64,000 nt of DNA. Source: JACVRW01 sp963751105. Lineage in GTDB: Bacteria > Actinomycetota > Thermoleophilia > Solirubrobacterales > Thermoleophilaceae. This document shows positions 43,358 through 52,108 of the stretch, one piece after another (position 1 is the first letter of the stretch; each line of letters starts with the position of its first letter). The notes beneath the pieces are model-generated. The model was not told where the DNA came from. It ran no database searches and was given only the letters and a program-made list of their open reading frames with translations. The translations under genes were made by a program, and so were the position numbers. Location of the stretch: positions 2,356,001 to 2,420,000 of the forward strand of contig CAVVTG010000002.1 of the NCBI GenBank assembly GCA_963751105.1. The letters are read 5' to 3'.

Positions 43358-44557
43358 ATGGCTATCGTCCGCCCGGCATTGGCCCGCTTTGGCGCTCTAC
43401 TACTGGTGCTCGTCCTGGCCCTGGGCGGCTGCAGCCTCGGCGACGACGACACGCAGGAACCGCCCCAGCTCGGGGTGCAGGCCGACGACGAGGAGGCCAC
43501 CGAGAAGCTCGGCTTCCCCGCGAGCGCGACGCGGAACACCGTCCGCGTCGGCGGGAGTGACGCCGTGGCTGACGCCGCGGGCGTGGCCGGCGCCCTGTAT
43601 CCGGCCACCGGCGACTTCGACCGGCCCACGGCGGTTGCGCTGGTCGACCAGGAGGACTGGGTCACCGGCATCGCCGCCTCGGTCCTGGCCGGCCCGCCGA
43701 TCGCCGCCCCGATCCTGCTCACCGACGGCGACGAGTTGCCGGCGGTCACCGAGGAGACGCTCGAGCGCCTCGACCCGAAGGGGTCCGACCTTTCCGAGGA
43801 CGCGCAGGTGATCCGGGTCGGCCCGGACGTGGCGACACCGGAGGGATTCAAGACGGCGAGGATCGAGGGGGGCGACCCCTACGCTCGCGCGGCCTCGCTC
43901 GACCGCTTCTTCTCGGCAGCGCGTGGCGAGCCGTCCAACGACGTGGTGCTCTACTCGGGCGAGAGCGCCGAGTGGGCGATGCCGGCAGCGTCCTGGGCGG
44001 CGCGCTCGGGCGACGCCGTGCTGCCGGTCAGAAAGAACGCGATCCCCGCCCCGGTGCTGCGTGCTCTACGTGAGCACGAACGGCCCAATGTCTTCGTTCT
44101 CGGCCCGGAGCGGGTCATCTCCCAGAACGTGATCGACCAGCTCGAGAAGGACAGGCAGCTGGCCGCCTCGGTCGAGCGCATCGACGCCGACACCCCGGTG
44201 GAGGGGGCCATCGCCTTCGCCCGATACGAGAAGGGCGATTTCGGCTGGGGCGTGGTGGTGCCGGGCTACAACTTCGCCGTGGCCAACCTGTCGAGGCCCC
44301 TGGACGCTGCGGCGGCAGCGCCGCTGGCCACGCGCGGGCTGTTCGCGCCGCTGCTTCTCACCGACGACGCCGCGAAGCTGCCCGAGGCGCTGGAGGAGTA
44401 CCTCCTGAGCGTTCAGCCCGGCTACGAGGACGACCCTGGCCAGGCGGTCTACAACCGGGCCTGGATCCTCGGCGACGACGAGGCGGTGTCGGTGGACCAG
44501 CAGGCTCAGATCGATCGGATCATGGAGCTGATACCGGTGCAGCCCACCTCGCCGTGA
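43358..44557 (+). CDS. Lipoprotein with cell-wall-binding repeat 2 (CW_binding_2) domains
   Basis: A 399-residue lipoprotein. Signal and lipobox LALGGC (Cys25). The rest consists of CW_binding_2-type repeats: VRVGGSDAVADAAGVAGALYP, PTAVALVDQEDWVTGIAASVLAGPPIAAPILLTDGDELP, and later VVLYSGESAEWAMPAASWAARSGDAVLPV and NRAWILGDDEAVS. Such domains bind cell-wall polymers in Gram-positives. Here they are lipid-anchored rather than at the end of an enzyme, so a scaffold or sensor role is inferred. ATG 43358 was chosen for the signal sequence. Confidence 0.8.
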   Translation: MAIVRPALARFGALLLVLVLALGGCSLGDDDTQEPPQLGVQADDEEATEKLGFPASATRNTVRVGGSDAVADAAGVAGALYPATGDFDRPTAVALVDQEDWVTGIAASVLAGPPIAAPILLTDGDELPAVTEETLERLDPKGSDLSEDAQVIRVGPDVATPEGFKTARIEGGDPYARAASLDRFFSAARGEPSNDVVLYSGESAEWAMPAASWAARSGDAVLPVRKNAIPAPVLRALREHERPNVFVLGPERVISQNVIDQLEKDRQLAASVERIDADTPVEGAIAFARYEKGDFGWGVVVPGYNFAVANLSRPLDAAAAAPLATRGLFAPLLLTDDAAKLPEALEEYLLSVQPGYEDDPGQAVYNRAWILGDDEAVSVDQQAQIDRIMELIPVQPTSP

Positions 44558-44582
44558 TCTCCCGGCACTAGGATTCGGCCCG

Positions 44583-44858
44583 ATGTCGGAGTACGAGCGC
44601 CCGGACCGCGCCGGCCGTGAGCCCACGGTGGAGGACGTGCGTCAGCTGATGGGAGCCTCCACCCCGCACTTCGCGCTGCATCTGCGAAACCGGATCCGGA
44701 CCCTGATCGGAGGCCTGGCCGCGGATCACCCGGCCCGGATCGAGGGCGAGCGCGAGATCGCCCGGCTCGACGCCATCGCCCTCGGCTCGGAGCGGCGCGG
44801 GCCGATCCAGGAGCACGAAGAGGGCATGCCGAGCTACCGCGGGCCAGAGCGAGGCTGA
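44583..44858 (+). CDS. Small hypothetical protein (91 aa)
   Basis: A soluble 91-residue protein, MSEYERPDRAGREPTVEDVRQLMGASTPHFALHLRNRIRTL, rich in charged residues and mostly helical, with no membrane span. It starts 25 bp after the CW_binding_2 gene and may share its mRNA. The pattern VRQLMGASTPHFALHLRNRI is regular enough to be a real domain, but I do not recognise the family. Confidence 0.65.
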   Translation: MSEYERPDRAGREPTVEDVRQLMGASTPHFALHLRNRIRTLIGGLAADHPARIEGEREIARLDAIALGSERRGPIQEHEEGMPSYRGPERG

Positions 44859-44871
44859 AGGCGGCTCGCTG

Positions 44872-44887
44872 TGTGACAGGAGTCACG
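44872..44887. promoter_or_regulatory. CRP-like palindrome upstream of the RTX-like gene
   Basis: TGTGACAGGAGTCACG contains the palindrome GTGAC-AGGA-GTCAC and fits the CRP/FNR-family consensus TGTGA-N6-TCACA at 9 of 10 informative bases. It lies about 73 bp upstream of the ATG at 44960, a reasonable place for an activator. Confidence 0.5.
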
Positions 44888-44919
44888 GTCTCGGAATAGG
44901 AGGCCGAGCTCACCCCTCT

Positions 44920-44949
44920 TTCGCAGTGGAAACGAAATTCGACTGCGAA
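44920..44949 (+). promoter_or_regulatory. 5' UTR stem-loop next to the ribosome binding site
   Basis: TTCGCAGT (44920-44927) and ACTGCGAA (44942-44949) form a perfect 8-bp stem with a 14-nt A-rich loop. The right arm runs into the Shine-Dalgarno AAGGAG (44948-44953), 6 nt before the ATG. The stem could stabilise the mRNA or modulate ribosome access. Confidence 0.5.
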
Positions 44950-44959
44950 GGAGATTCAG

Positions 44960-46615
44960 ATGTCTCAGAGGAGACGAACTCGCCTCGCCGGGCTGTCGGC
45001 GATGGCGGCGGTGGGGCTGTTGGCCCTGCCCGGGGCGGCCAGCGCCGCCGTAACGTCCAGCGTCGACGCCGCCGGCAAGCTGACCGTGTCGAGCGACGCC
45101 GGTGATCCGATCACGATCACCTGTGTAGCCGGCAAGGTGCAGGTCAATGCGGCCGCTATCGGCGGCGATCCCAACTGCAGCGCGATCACGGCCCTGGAGG
45201 TCTCCGGCGGCCCGCAGGCCAACGTGATCACCCTGACCGGGGTCGACGCGACCGCCTTCCCCGCACTGGTCGCCCCCGTGAAGGTCTACGGCGCGGGCGG
45301 GGATGACAGCGTCCTCGGAAGCCAGTTCGCCGACACGGTCTATGGCGGCGGCGGCAACGACCGCATCGTGGGTGACAACAACCCGCTCAACACCCGCGAT
45401 CAGTCGCTGGGCGAGGCCGGCAACGACACCATGGTCTGGAACCCCGGTGACGGCGACGACCTCAACGAGGGCGCCGCCGGCAGCGACACCAGCCAGGTCA
45501 ACGGAGGTGGCGACGAGCAGTTCACGATCGCTCCCTCGGCCACGCCCGGTCGTGTCTCCTTCGACCGCACCGGCCCGTCGCCCATACCGGGGCCGTTCAA
45601 CGTCGACATCGGCACCACCGAGCGCCTGGACTTCAACGCAGGCAACGGTGTCGACACGCTGACCACCACCGGCGCGCCGGCCATCGCCCTCGACATCGAC
45701 GGTGGCGAAGGCGACGACGTGCTCGAGGGCGGCGACAACGCCGACCTGATTCGCGGTGGCGGCGGCAACGACCGCATCGAGGGTGACAACAACCCGCTGA
45801 ACACCCGCGATTCGTCCTTGGGCGAGGCGGGCGACGACACCATGGTCTGGAACCCCGGCGATGACGACGACATCAACGAGGGCGGCGACGGCAACGACAC
45901 CGTCGAGGTCAACGGCGGCGGCGTCGACGAGGACTTCCGCGTGAAGCCCTCGAGCGCCCCGGGACGGGTGTCCTTCGACCGCATCGGCCCGGACCCGCCC
46001 GGTCTGTTCAACATCGACATCGGCTCGTCCGAGCAGCTGGTGCTGAACGCCGGCGCCGGTAACGACACGCTGTTCGGCAGCAAGGGGCTCGCTCAGCTCA
46101 TCAAGAGCACCCTGAACGGCGATGACGGCAACGACCGCATCAAGGGCACCGACGGCGAGGACCTCCTCTCCGGTGGCGCGGGCAAGGACCTGGTCCGCTC
46201 CCGCGACCGCGCCGAAGACCGCGTGGAGTGCGGCGACGGCTTCGACATCGCGTTCGTGGATGACCGCGACCTGGTGCGTGGCTGCGACATCGTGCTGGGC
46301 GGCTTCCTGCGCGTGAAGCACAGCGCCAAGTCGGTCTCGCTGGCCGGCAACACGGCGGCGCTGAAGCTCAAGTGCACCACCGGCAGCTGCAAGGGCAAGG
46401 TGCACCTGGTCTACAAGGGCAAGAGCCTCGGCTCGAAGTCCTACAAGCTCAAGGGCAAGAAGGCGAAGACCGTGCGGGTGAAGGTCGGCCAGCGCGGCAT
46501 GCGCCTGTTGGACAAGGTGTCGCAGAAGGGCCTCAAGATCCAGCTGCGCATCGACGCCAAGGATTCGAAGGGCAACGGCTGGCGCACGTCAGACCCGCTG
46601 CGCCTGAAGATCTAG
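44960..46615 (+). CDS. Secreted RTX-like calcium-binding repeat protein
   Basis: A 551-residue exported protein. Signal peptide residues 1-29 (LSAMAAVGLLALPGAASA). The centre contains Gly/Asp nonapeptide-type repeats (GGGGNDRI, GDGDDLNEG, GGDGNDTVEV, GAGNDTLFGS) that form Ca-binding parallel beta-roll in RTX proteins. A 137-residue unit is duplicated: it begins at residue 129 (GGGGNDRIVGDNNPLNTRD) and again at residue 266. The C-terminal 100 residues are a Lys-rich Ig-like module (KLKGKKAKTVRVKVGQRG). No protease or lipase domain is seen, and no type I exporter is nearby, so export is by the general pathway and the role is probably structural or adhesive. Confidence 0.82.
   Translation: MSQRRRTRLAGLSAMAAVGLLALPGAASAAVTSSVDAAGKLTVSSDAGDPITITCVAGKVQVNAAAIGGDPNCSAITALEVSGGPQANVITLTGVDATAFPALVAPVKVYGAGGDDSVLGSQFADTVYGGGGNDRIVGDNNPLNTRDQSLGEAGNDTMVWNPGDGDDLNEGAAGSDTSQVNGGGDEQFTIAPSATPGRVSFDRTGPSPIPGPFNVDIGTTERLDFNAGNGVDTLTTTGAPAIALDIDGGEGDDVLEGGDNADLIRGGGGNDRIEGDNNPLNTRDSSLGEAGDDTMVWNPGDDDDINEGGDGNDTVEVNGGGVDEDFRVKPSSAPGRVSFDRIGPDPPGLFNIDIGSSEQLVLNAGAGNDTLFGSKGLAQLIKSTLNGDDGNDRIKGTDGEDLLSGGAGKDLVRSRDRAEDRVECGDGFDIAFVDDRDLVRGCDIVLGGFLRVKHSAKSVSLAGNTAALKLKCTTGSCKGKVHLVYKGKSLGSKSYKLKGKKAKTVRVKVGQRGMRLLDKVSQKGLKIQLRIDAKDSKGNGWRTSDPLRLKI
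45344..46083 (+). repeat. Internal duplication in the RTX-like gene
   Basis: Two in-frame copies start at 45344 and 45755 (411 nt apart). Both begin with Gly codons then AACGACCGCATCG and include ATGGTCTGGAACCCCGG. The DNA is still strongly similar, so the duplication is recent or kept similar by conversion. Confidence 0.75.
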
Positions 46616-46650
46616 GCACACGAGTTCGAGCATCCGGCAGTACCCGCGGC

Positions 46651-46673
46651 GGGCGGTTCCTTCGGGGCCGCCC
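46651..46673 (+). terminator. Possible terminator after the RTX-like gene
   Basis: GGGCGG (46651-46656) and CCGCCC (46668-46673) form a GC-rich stem with an 11-nt loop TTCCTTCGGGG, 36 bp after the stop. No U-tract follows. It may end the RTX-like transcript before the next gene. Confidence 0.4.
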
Positions 46674-46720
46674 GTCGCGCTATTCTCGTGGCAGTCGTCA
46701 CGAGCAGAGGAGACCTTGCG

Positions 46721-47188
46721 ATGGCCTGGGAGAACAGCGTGCTGGTGGTGGCCAACGTCACGGCCACGGCGGACGAGCTGATGGCCGCGCTCCGCGAGCG
46801 CACCGAGAGGGGAGCCTGCCGGTTCGAGCTCGTGATTCCGGCGGGCGGGCCGGAGGGCAAGGCCCAGCTGGAGGCAGCCCTCGAGAAGATGCGTGCCTCC
46901 GGCCTCGAGCACGTGAGCGGGAGCGTCGGTGACCGTGACCCGGTGGTGGCGGCCATGGAGGCCTTCGACCCGATGAAGTTCGACGAGATCGTGGTCTCAA
47001 CGTTGCCGAGCGGCTCGTCGCGCTGGCTCGGCCTCGACCTGCCGCGGCGTCTGGGCAAGCTCACCTCGGTGCCCGTGCACCACGTGGTTTCTCATCCCGT
47101 GCGCGAGGTTCAGACCCAGCCGGTGCCCGAGCGCGAGAGCCTCGGCGTGCTGTCGCCGCTCGCCGCGGCGCTGAACAGCAAACGCTAA
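46721..47188 (+). CDS. Rossmann-like (universal-stress-like) cytoplasmic protein
   Basis: A 155-residue soluble protein. The start AWENSVLVVANVTATADELMAALRERTERGACRFELVIPAGGPEG and the middle DPVVAAMEAFDPMKFDEIVVSTLPSGSSRWLGLDLPRRL resemble an alpha/beta fold of the universal stress type, but the ATP-binding Gly motif is not clear. The start was set at ATG 46721, preceded by GAGGAG. The 3' end overlaps the convergent acyl-CoA dehydrogenase by 4 bp. Function unknown. Confidence 0.65.
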   Translation: MAWENSVLVVANVTATADELMAALRERTERGACRFELVIPAGGPEGKAQLEAALEKMRASGLEHVSGSVGDRDPVVAAMEAFDPMKFDEIVVSTLPSGSSRWLGLDLPRRLGKLTSVPVHHVVSHPVREVQTQPVPERESLGVLSPLAAALNSKR

Positions 47189-48207
47189 GCGACCGCGGCG
47201 GGGGTCTCGAGCCCCGACTGCTGAGCCACCCGCTCGCGGTGCTCGGCGGCCGAGCCGAACATGAGCGAGTTGGTCTTGGCCCGCTTGAGGAAGAAGTGGA
47301 GGTCGTGCTCCCAGGTGAAGCCGATCCCGCCGTGCACCTGCAGCGACGAGGAGCACACCCGCCAGCCGGCGTCCGAGGCGTAGGCCTTGGCGAGCGAGGC
47401 CGCGAGCGTCCGCGTCTCAGGCTCTGAGTCCGCGCACCAGGCGGCGTAGTAGGTGCCCGAGCGGGCGCCCTCCACCTCCATCAACATCTGGGCGCACCGG
47501 TGTGAGACCGCCTGGTAGGCGCCGATCGGCCGATCGAACTGCTTACGGTCGCGCGCGTACTCCACCGCCATCTCCATCGCGCGCTGAGCCACGCCCACAT
47601 TCTCCGCCGCCACCGCGGTGGCGATGCGGTCGACGGCCGCGTCGACGTCCCCGGCCAGCGGGTCGCCGCCCTCGACCCGGACACGGGCGAAGCGGCGGGT
47701 GGAGTCCATGCTCTCGAACGGCTCCACCTCCGCGGCCGAGCGCTCCACCAGCACGGCCCCGTCGGGTCCGGCGATCACGATCAGGTCGGCGCTGTCCGCG
47801 TCGGGAACGAGGCGGGCCTCTCCGCCCGAGTCCTTGGCCAGGCCGACGGTGCCGGTGAGCTCGCCCGTGGCGAGGCCGGGCAGCCAGCGGGCCTTCTGCT
47901 CGTCGGAGCCCGCGTACTGGAGCGCCAGGCCGGCCGCGGCGCTCGACAGGAACGGCACCGGCGCGAGTGCGTAGCCGAGCTCCTCCATGAGGATGATCAG
48001 CTCGACCGTGCCGAGCTCCTGGCCGCCGTGCTCCTCGTCGATGAAGATGCCGGCCCAGCCCAGCTCCGCCATCTCCCTCCAGGCGTCGTCGTCGTAGGCC
48101 TTGGCCTCGGCCAGCTCTCGCACCCGCTCGGGCTTGAAGCGTGCGGCGAGGAACTCGTTGGCCGTGCGCTTGATCGCCTGCTGGTCGTCGGTGAAGTCGA
48201 AGTTCAT
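47185..48207 (-). CDS. Acyl-CoA dehydrogenase, smaller subunit of a likely heteromeric pair
   Basis: A 340-residue acyl-CoA dehydrogenase-family protein. It has the N-terminal helical domain (MNFDFTDDQQAIKRTANEFLA, EMAELGWAGIFIDEEHGG) and the C-terminal helical domain (AAENVGVAQRAMEMAVEYARDRKQFDRPIGAYQ, SSLQVHGGIGFTWEHDLHFFLKR), but it is short and the usual catalytic Glu segment (xEGTxEI) is absent. Together with the adjacent 378-residue dehydrogenase, 9 bp upstream, it matches the actinobacterial alpha2beta2 type in which only one subunit is catalytic. Substrates of such pairs are often CoA-activated steroid or other bulky side chains. Confidence 0.85.
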   Translation of the reverse strand: MNFDFTDDQQAIKRTANEFLAARFKPERVRELAEAKAYDDDAWREMAELGWAGIFIDEEHGGQELGTVELIILMEELGYALAPVPFLSSAAAGLALQYAGSDEQKARWLPGLATGELTGTVGLAKDSGGEARLVPDADSADLIVIAGPDGAVLVERSAAEVEPFESMDSTRRFARVRVEGGDPLAGDVDAAVDRIATAVAAENVGVAQRAMEMAVEYARDRKQFDRPIGAYQAVSHRCAQMLMEVEGARSGTYYAAWCADSEPETRTLAASLAKAYASDAGWRVCSSSLQVHGGIGFTWEHDLHFFLKRAKTNSLMFGSAAEHRERVAQQSGLETPAAVA

Positions 48208-48216
48208 CGGAGGCTC

Positions 48217-49353
<1,137 letters not shown>

Positions 49354-49362
49354 GGGCGGTAA

Positions 49363-49378
49363 TGTACCAAGGAGTACA
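49363..49378. promoter_or_regulatory. TetR-type operator overlapping the TetR ribosome binding site
   Basis: TGTAC-CAAGGA-GTACA is a perfect 5+5 palindrome. The central AAGGAG is also the Shine-Dalgarno of the TetR gene at 49381 (6-nt spacing), so repressor binding and translation signals overlap. It separates the divergent acyl-CoA dehydrogenase pair and TetR gene by only 27 bp. Confidence 0.6.
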
Positions 49379-49380
49379 CA

Positions 49381-50058
49381 ATGGAGGGGAGCCCTGACAT
49401 CCCGCGCCGCCTGCCCCGCGGCAGCCACGGTCTCGACCGCGGGCTGGTGGCCGCTTCACAGCGCACCCGCATCCTCGAGGCGGTGGGCCGAGCGGTGGCC
49501 GAGAAGGGCTACGCCGCGGCGACGATCGACGACATCGTGCGCGGCGCCGGCGTCTCCAAGAAGACCTTCTATGAGCATTTCAGCGACAAGGAGGACTGCT
49601 TCCTCGCCTCGTACGAGGCCGCGGCCGACGAGCTCTTCGCGCGCGTGCGCGAGGCTCAGGCGGCCCCCGGCTCGTGGCTCGAGCGCACCCGCGCGGGCAT
49701 CTCGGCCTACCTGCGCTGGCTGGCGGCCGAGCCCGCGCTCGCGCGTGTCTTCCTGATCGAGGTGGGCGCCGCCGGGCCGCGCGCGGCCGAACGCCGGGAG
49801 GCGCTGCGGGACCGCTACACGGAGCAGTTGGCGGAGCTCCAGCGTGACGCGCGCGATGAGCTGCCCGAGCTGCCCGAGCCGCCGGCGGAGATCTTCCAGG
49901 CGGTCGTGGCGGCCGTGGACGACCTGGTGGTGCGGCGCATCCGCGAGGCCGGCGCCGAGGAGCTGACCGAGCTCGAGCCCATCCTCGTCCACCTTCAGGT
50001 GTCGCTCCTGGCCGGTCCAGAGGTGGCCGCCTGGGCCCAGACGAAAGGCAGGTCATGA
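49381..50058 (+). CDS. TetR-family transcriptional regulator
   Basis: A 225-residue repressor. The HTH is QRTRILEAVGRAVAEKGYAAATIDDIVRGAGVSKKTFYEHFSDKEDCFLASYE (about residues 27-80), with the YEHFSDKED end typical for TetR. A long N-terminal arm (25 residues) precedes it. The operator candidate lies directly upstream. The divergent dehydrogenase pair is the likely target. Its stop overlaps an SRPBCC gene by 4 bp (ATGA), so both are expressed together. Confidence 0.9.
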   Translation: MEGSPDIPRRLPRGSHGLDRGLVAASQRTRILEAVGRAVAEKGYAAATIDDIVRGAGVSKKTFYEHFSDKEDCFLASYEAAADELFARVREAQAAPGSWLERTRAGISAYLRWLAAEPALARVFLIEVGAAGPRAAERREALRDRYTEQLAELQRDARDELPELPEPPAEIFQAVVAAVDDLVVRRIREAGAEELTELEPILVHLQVSLLAGPEVAAWAQTKGRS

Positions 50059-50501
50059 CCGTACGCGTCGAGGAGTCAGTGCGGATCGCCAGGTCCCCCG
50101 CGGACGTGTGGGACGCGATCGCCGACTACGGCTTCGACCGCCACTGGCGAAACGGCCTCCATGAGATGACCCCCGAGCCGCCGGGTGGTCCGGCGCCCGG
50201 CACCAAGGTCCACGAGGTCGTGAGGTCCTCGGGACGCGAGTACGTCGCCGACACGGTGGTCTCCGATGTCGATCCGGGGGTCTCGTACCGTTTCGGGGGC
50301 AGCGGCACGATCGGCGGGCTCAGTGGCGGTCGGACGGTCCGTCCCGACGATGGCGGCGGCGGTGCTGTGTTCACCTACACCATCGAGTTGGAACCGACGG
50401 GAGGCATGCGCCTGCTTCGCCCGTTCCTTGGCCCGATCGTCCGCTCCGGACTCAAGAAGGACCTCCAGAAGCTGAAGGCGATTCTCGAGCAGCCGCAGTA
50501 G
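50055..50501 (+). CDS. SRPBCC-family protein
   Basis: A 148-residue polyketide cyclase/dehydrase-like (START-type) protein: VRIARSPADVWDAIADYGFDRHWRNGLHEMTPE is the fold's opening, and PFLGPIVRSGLKKDLQKLKAILEQ the closing helix. It is coupled to the TetR gene, as SRPBCC genes often are, and may bind the ligand or product of the regulated pathway. Function otherwise unknown. Confidence 0.82.
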   Translation: MTVRVEESVRIARSPADVWDAIADYGFDRHWRNGLHEMTPEPPGGPAPGTKVHEVVRSSGREYVADTVVSDVDPGVSYRFGGSGTIGGLSGGRTVRPDDGGGGAVFTYTIELEPTGGMRLLRPFLGPIVRSGLKKDLQKLKAILEQPQ

Positions 50502-50512
50502 CGGCCGCGGCC

Positions 50513-51439
50513 TCAGTCGATCGTCAGGACGGCTTTGCCGCGCACTCGCCGCTCGGTCAGCGCCTCGAGCGCGCCTGCGGCGTCGCGCCAGCTCGTGGTC
50601 AGATCGATCTGCGTATCGAGCCTGCCGGCAGCCACCTCGCCGGCCAGGAAGGTCAGGTCCGTGACGGCGGATTCGTGGCGATCCAGCTCATCGAACACGC
50701 GCAGCCCGTAGAGGCGGACGCCGATCTGCGGGTAGAAGGCGGACGCGTCGAAGGTCGTCGGCTCGCCGGACGAGATCCCGAAGTTCACGACGATCCCCCA
50801 CCGCCCGAGCCTTGTCATCGCCGTGGCCAGCGTCGGACCGCCCACCGACTCGATGACGATGTCGTAGCGCGGCCCATCGGGATCCAGCTCGAAGATCAGC
50901 TCGTCCGCTCCGAGCTCGGCCAGGCCCTGCCCGCGCTCAGGGCTGCCCGCCAGCGCCGTGACGTGCGCGCCTCCGCGATGGGCCAGCTGGACCGCCAAGC
51001 GCCCCACCCCGCCGGAAGCGCCGGTGATCAGCACCCGCCGCCCGAACAGCGGCCCGGCCACGTGCAGAGCCCGAACGGCGGTGAGACCAGCCACCGGCAG
51101 CGTGGCGGCCTGCTCGAAGCTCACCTCTCCGGGCAGCTCGGCCAGCCGCCGGGTGGGCACCGCGGCGAGCTCGGCCCAGGCGCCCTCGTCGACCAAGCCC
51201 ACCACCCTGGCCCCGGCTGGTGGTCCGCTTCCGTCGGCGGCGACGTCGCGCACCACTCCGGCTATGTCCCAGCCGTGCACCGTGCCCTCCTCGCGCCTGG
51301 GCAGATAGCGCGCCTCGCCCCGGTTGAGGGAAACGGCGCGCACCTCCACCAGCGCCTCGCCTGGGCCGGGCGACGGGGCTTCGACCTCCGCCAGCTCGAT
51401 CCCGCCAGAAGCGGACGGCCGAGCCACCAGGGCCCGCAT
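50513..51439 (-). CDS. Zinc-independent quinone oxidoreductase-like MDR protein
   Basis: A 308-residue member of the medium-chain dehydrogenase/reductase family. The N-terminal GroES-like domain (VEAPSPGPGEALVEVRAVSLNRGEARYLP) lacks the zinc cysteines, and the nucleotide loop ITGASGGVGRLAVQLA (near 150) is NADPH-type. This fits the quinone or enoyl reductase branch (QOR, EC 1.6.5.5). ATG 51439 (MRALVARPSASGG) was chosen; the longer upstream frame is low complexity. Substrate unknown. Confidence 0.88.
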   Translation of the reverse strand: MRALVARPSASGGIELAEVEAPSPGPGEALVEVRAVSLNRGEARYLPRREEGTVHGWDIAGVVRDVAADGSGPPAGARVVGLVDEGAWAELAAVPTRRLAELPGEVSFEQAATLPVAGLTAVRALHVAGPLFGRRVLITGASGGVGRLAVQLAHRGGAHVTALAGSPERGQGLAELGADELIFELDPDGPRYDIVIESVGGPTLATAMTRLGRWGIVVNFGISSGEPTTFDASAFYPQIGVRLYGLRVFDELDRHESAVTDLTFLAGEVAAGRLDTQIDLTTSWRDAAGALEALTERRVRGKAVLTID

Positions 51440-51503
51440 GGTGTCGGTCGGTGGGGGCGGGGTCACCTGGGGCGCCAACCTACACCACGTACATTTCCGG
51501 CTG

Positions 51504-52097
51504 ATGGAGCAGGCTTCCTCGTCCACGAGGGACCGGCCGACGCGCAAGCGGCGGCTGTTCGCCGGCATCGTGCTGGGCTTGATCGCGCTGGCCGCGGTCG
51601 TGGCCGCCGTGCTCGTGTTCACCGCCGACGACACCGACGAGCCGCCCGATCGCCCGGATGAGGTGGAGGCCGGAAGCCCCGTGGCCCTCTCCGAGGAGGG
51701 CCTGCGCTCGTACGTCCGGGATCTGGGCACGCCCGTGTACTGGGCAGGGCCACGTCCCGAGACCGACTACGAGGTCACCAGGACCGAGGACGCCAGCGTG
51801 TTCGTCCGTTATCTGCCTCGGGGCACGGTGGCCGGGGATCCCCGGCCCCGCTTCCTCACCGTGGCCACCTATTCGACCGCCGGCGCCTACGAGTTCCTGC
51901 GCCGGCAGGGACAACGCGAGGGCTGGTCGTCGCAGCGGACCACCTCCGGGGCGCTCGTGGCCTTCGCCCAGGAGACTCCCACCAGCGTCTACTTCGCCTT
52001 CCCGAACGCCGATCTGCAGGTCGAGGTCTTCGCGCCGCAGCTCGACCGGGCCCGCGAGCTGGTGCTCGGCGGCGACATCGCGCCGGTCAGCGGTTAG
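51504..52097 (+). CDS. Single-pass membrane protein of unknown function
   Basis: A 197-residue protein: basic cytoplasmic tail (TRDRPTRKRRLF), one hydrophobic helix (about residues 18-41, GIVLGLIALAAVVAAVLVF), then an extracytoplasmic domain of about 145 residues (LRSYVRDLGTPVYWAGPRPETDYEVTRTEDASVFVRYLPRG) with no Cys. No family recognised. It ends 11 bp from the convergent kinase gene, so a functional tie is not suggested. The start is set at ATG 51504. Confidence 0.7.
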   Translation: MEQASSSTRDRPTRKRRLFAGIVLGLIALAAVVAAVLVFTADDTDEPPDRPDEVEAGSPVALSEEGLRSYVRDLGTPVYWAGPRPETDYEVTRTEDASVFVRYLPRGTVAGDPRPRFLTVATYSTAGAYEFLRRQGQREGWSSQRTTSGALVAFAQETPTSVYFAFPNADLQVEVFAPQLDRARELVLGGDIAPVSG

Positions 52098-52108
52098 CGC
52101 TCGCGCGC

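Noticed and set aside
45344..46083. Large direct repeat considered as a mobile element or CRISPR
   Set aside because: It is an in-frame duplication within the RTX-like gene, without spacers, target duplication or transposase.
50513..51730. Longer version of the quinone oxidoreductase starting at 51730
   Set aside because: The additional 97 residues run antisense through the start of the divergent membrane protein gene and are Arg/Ser/Thr-rich; family proteins start at MRALVARPS (51439).
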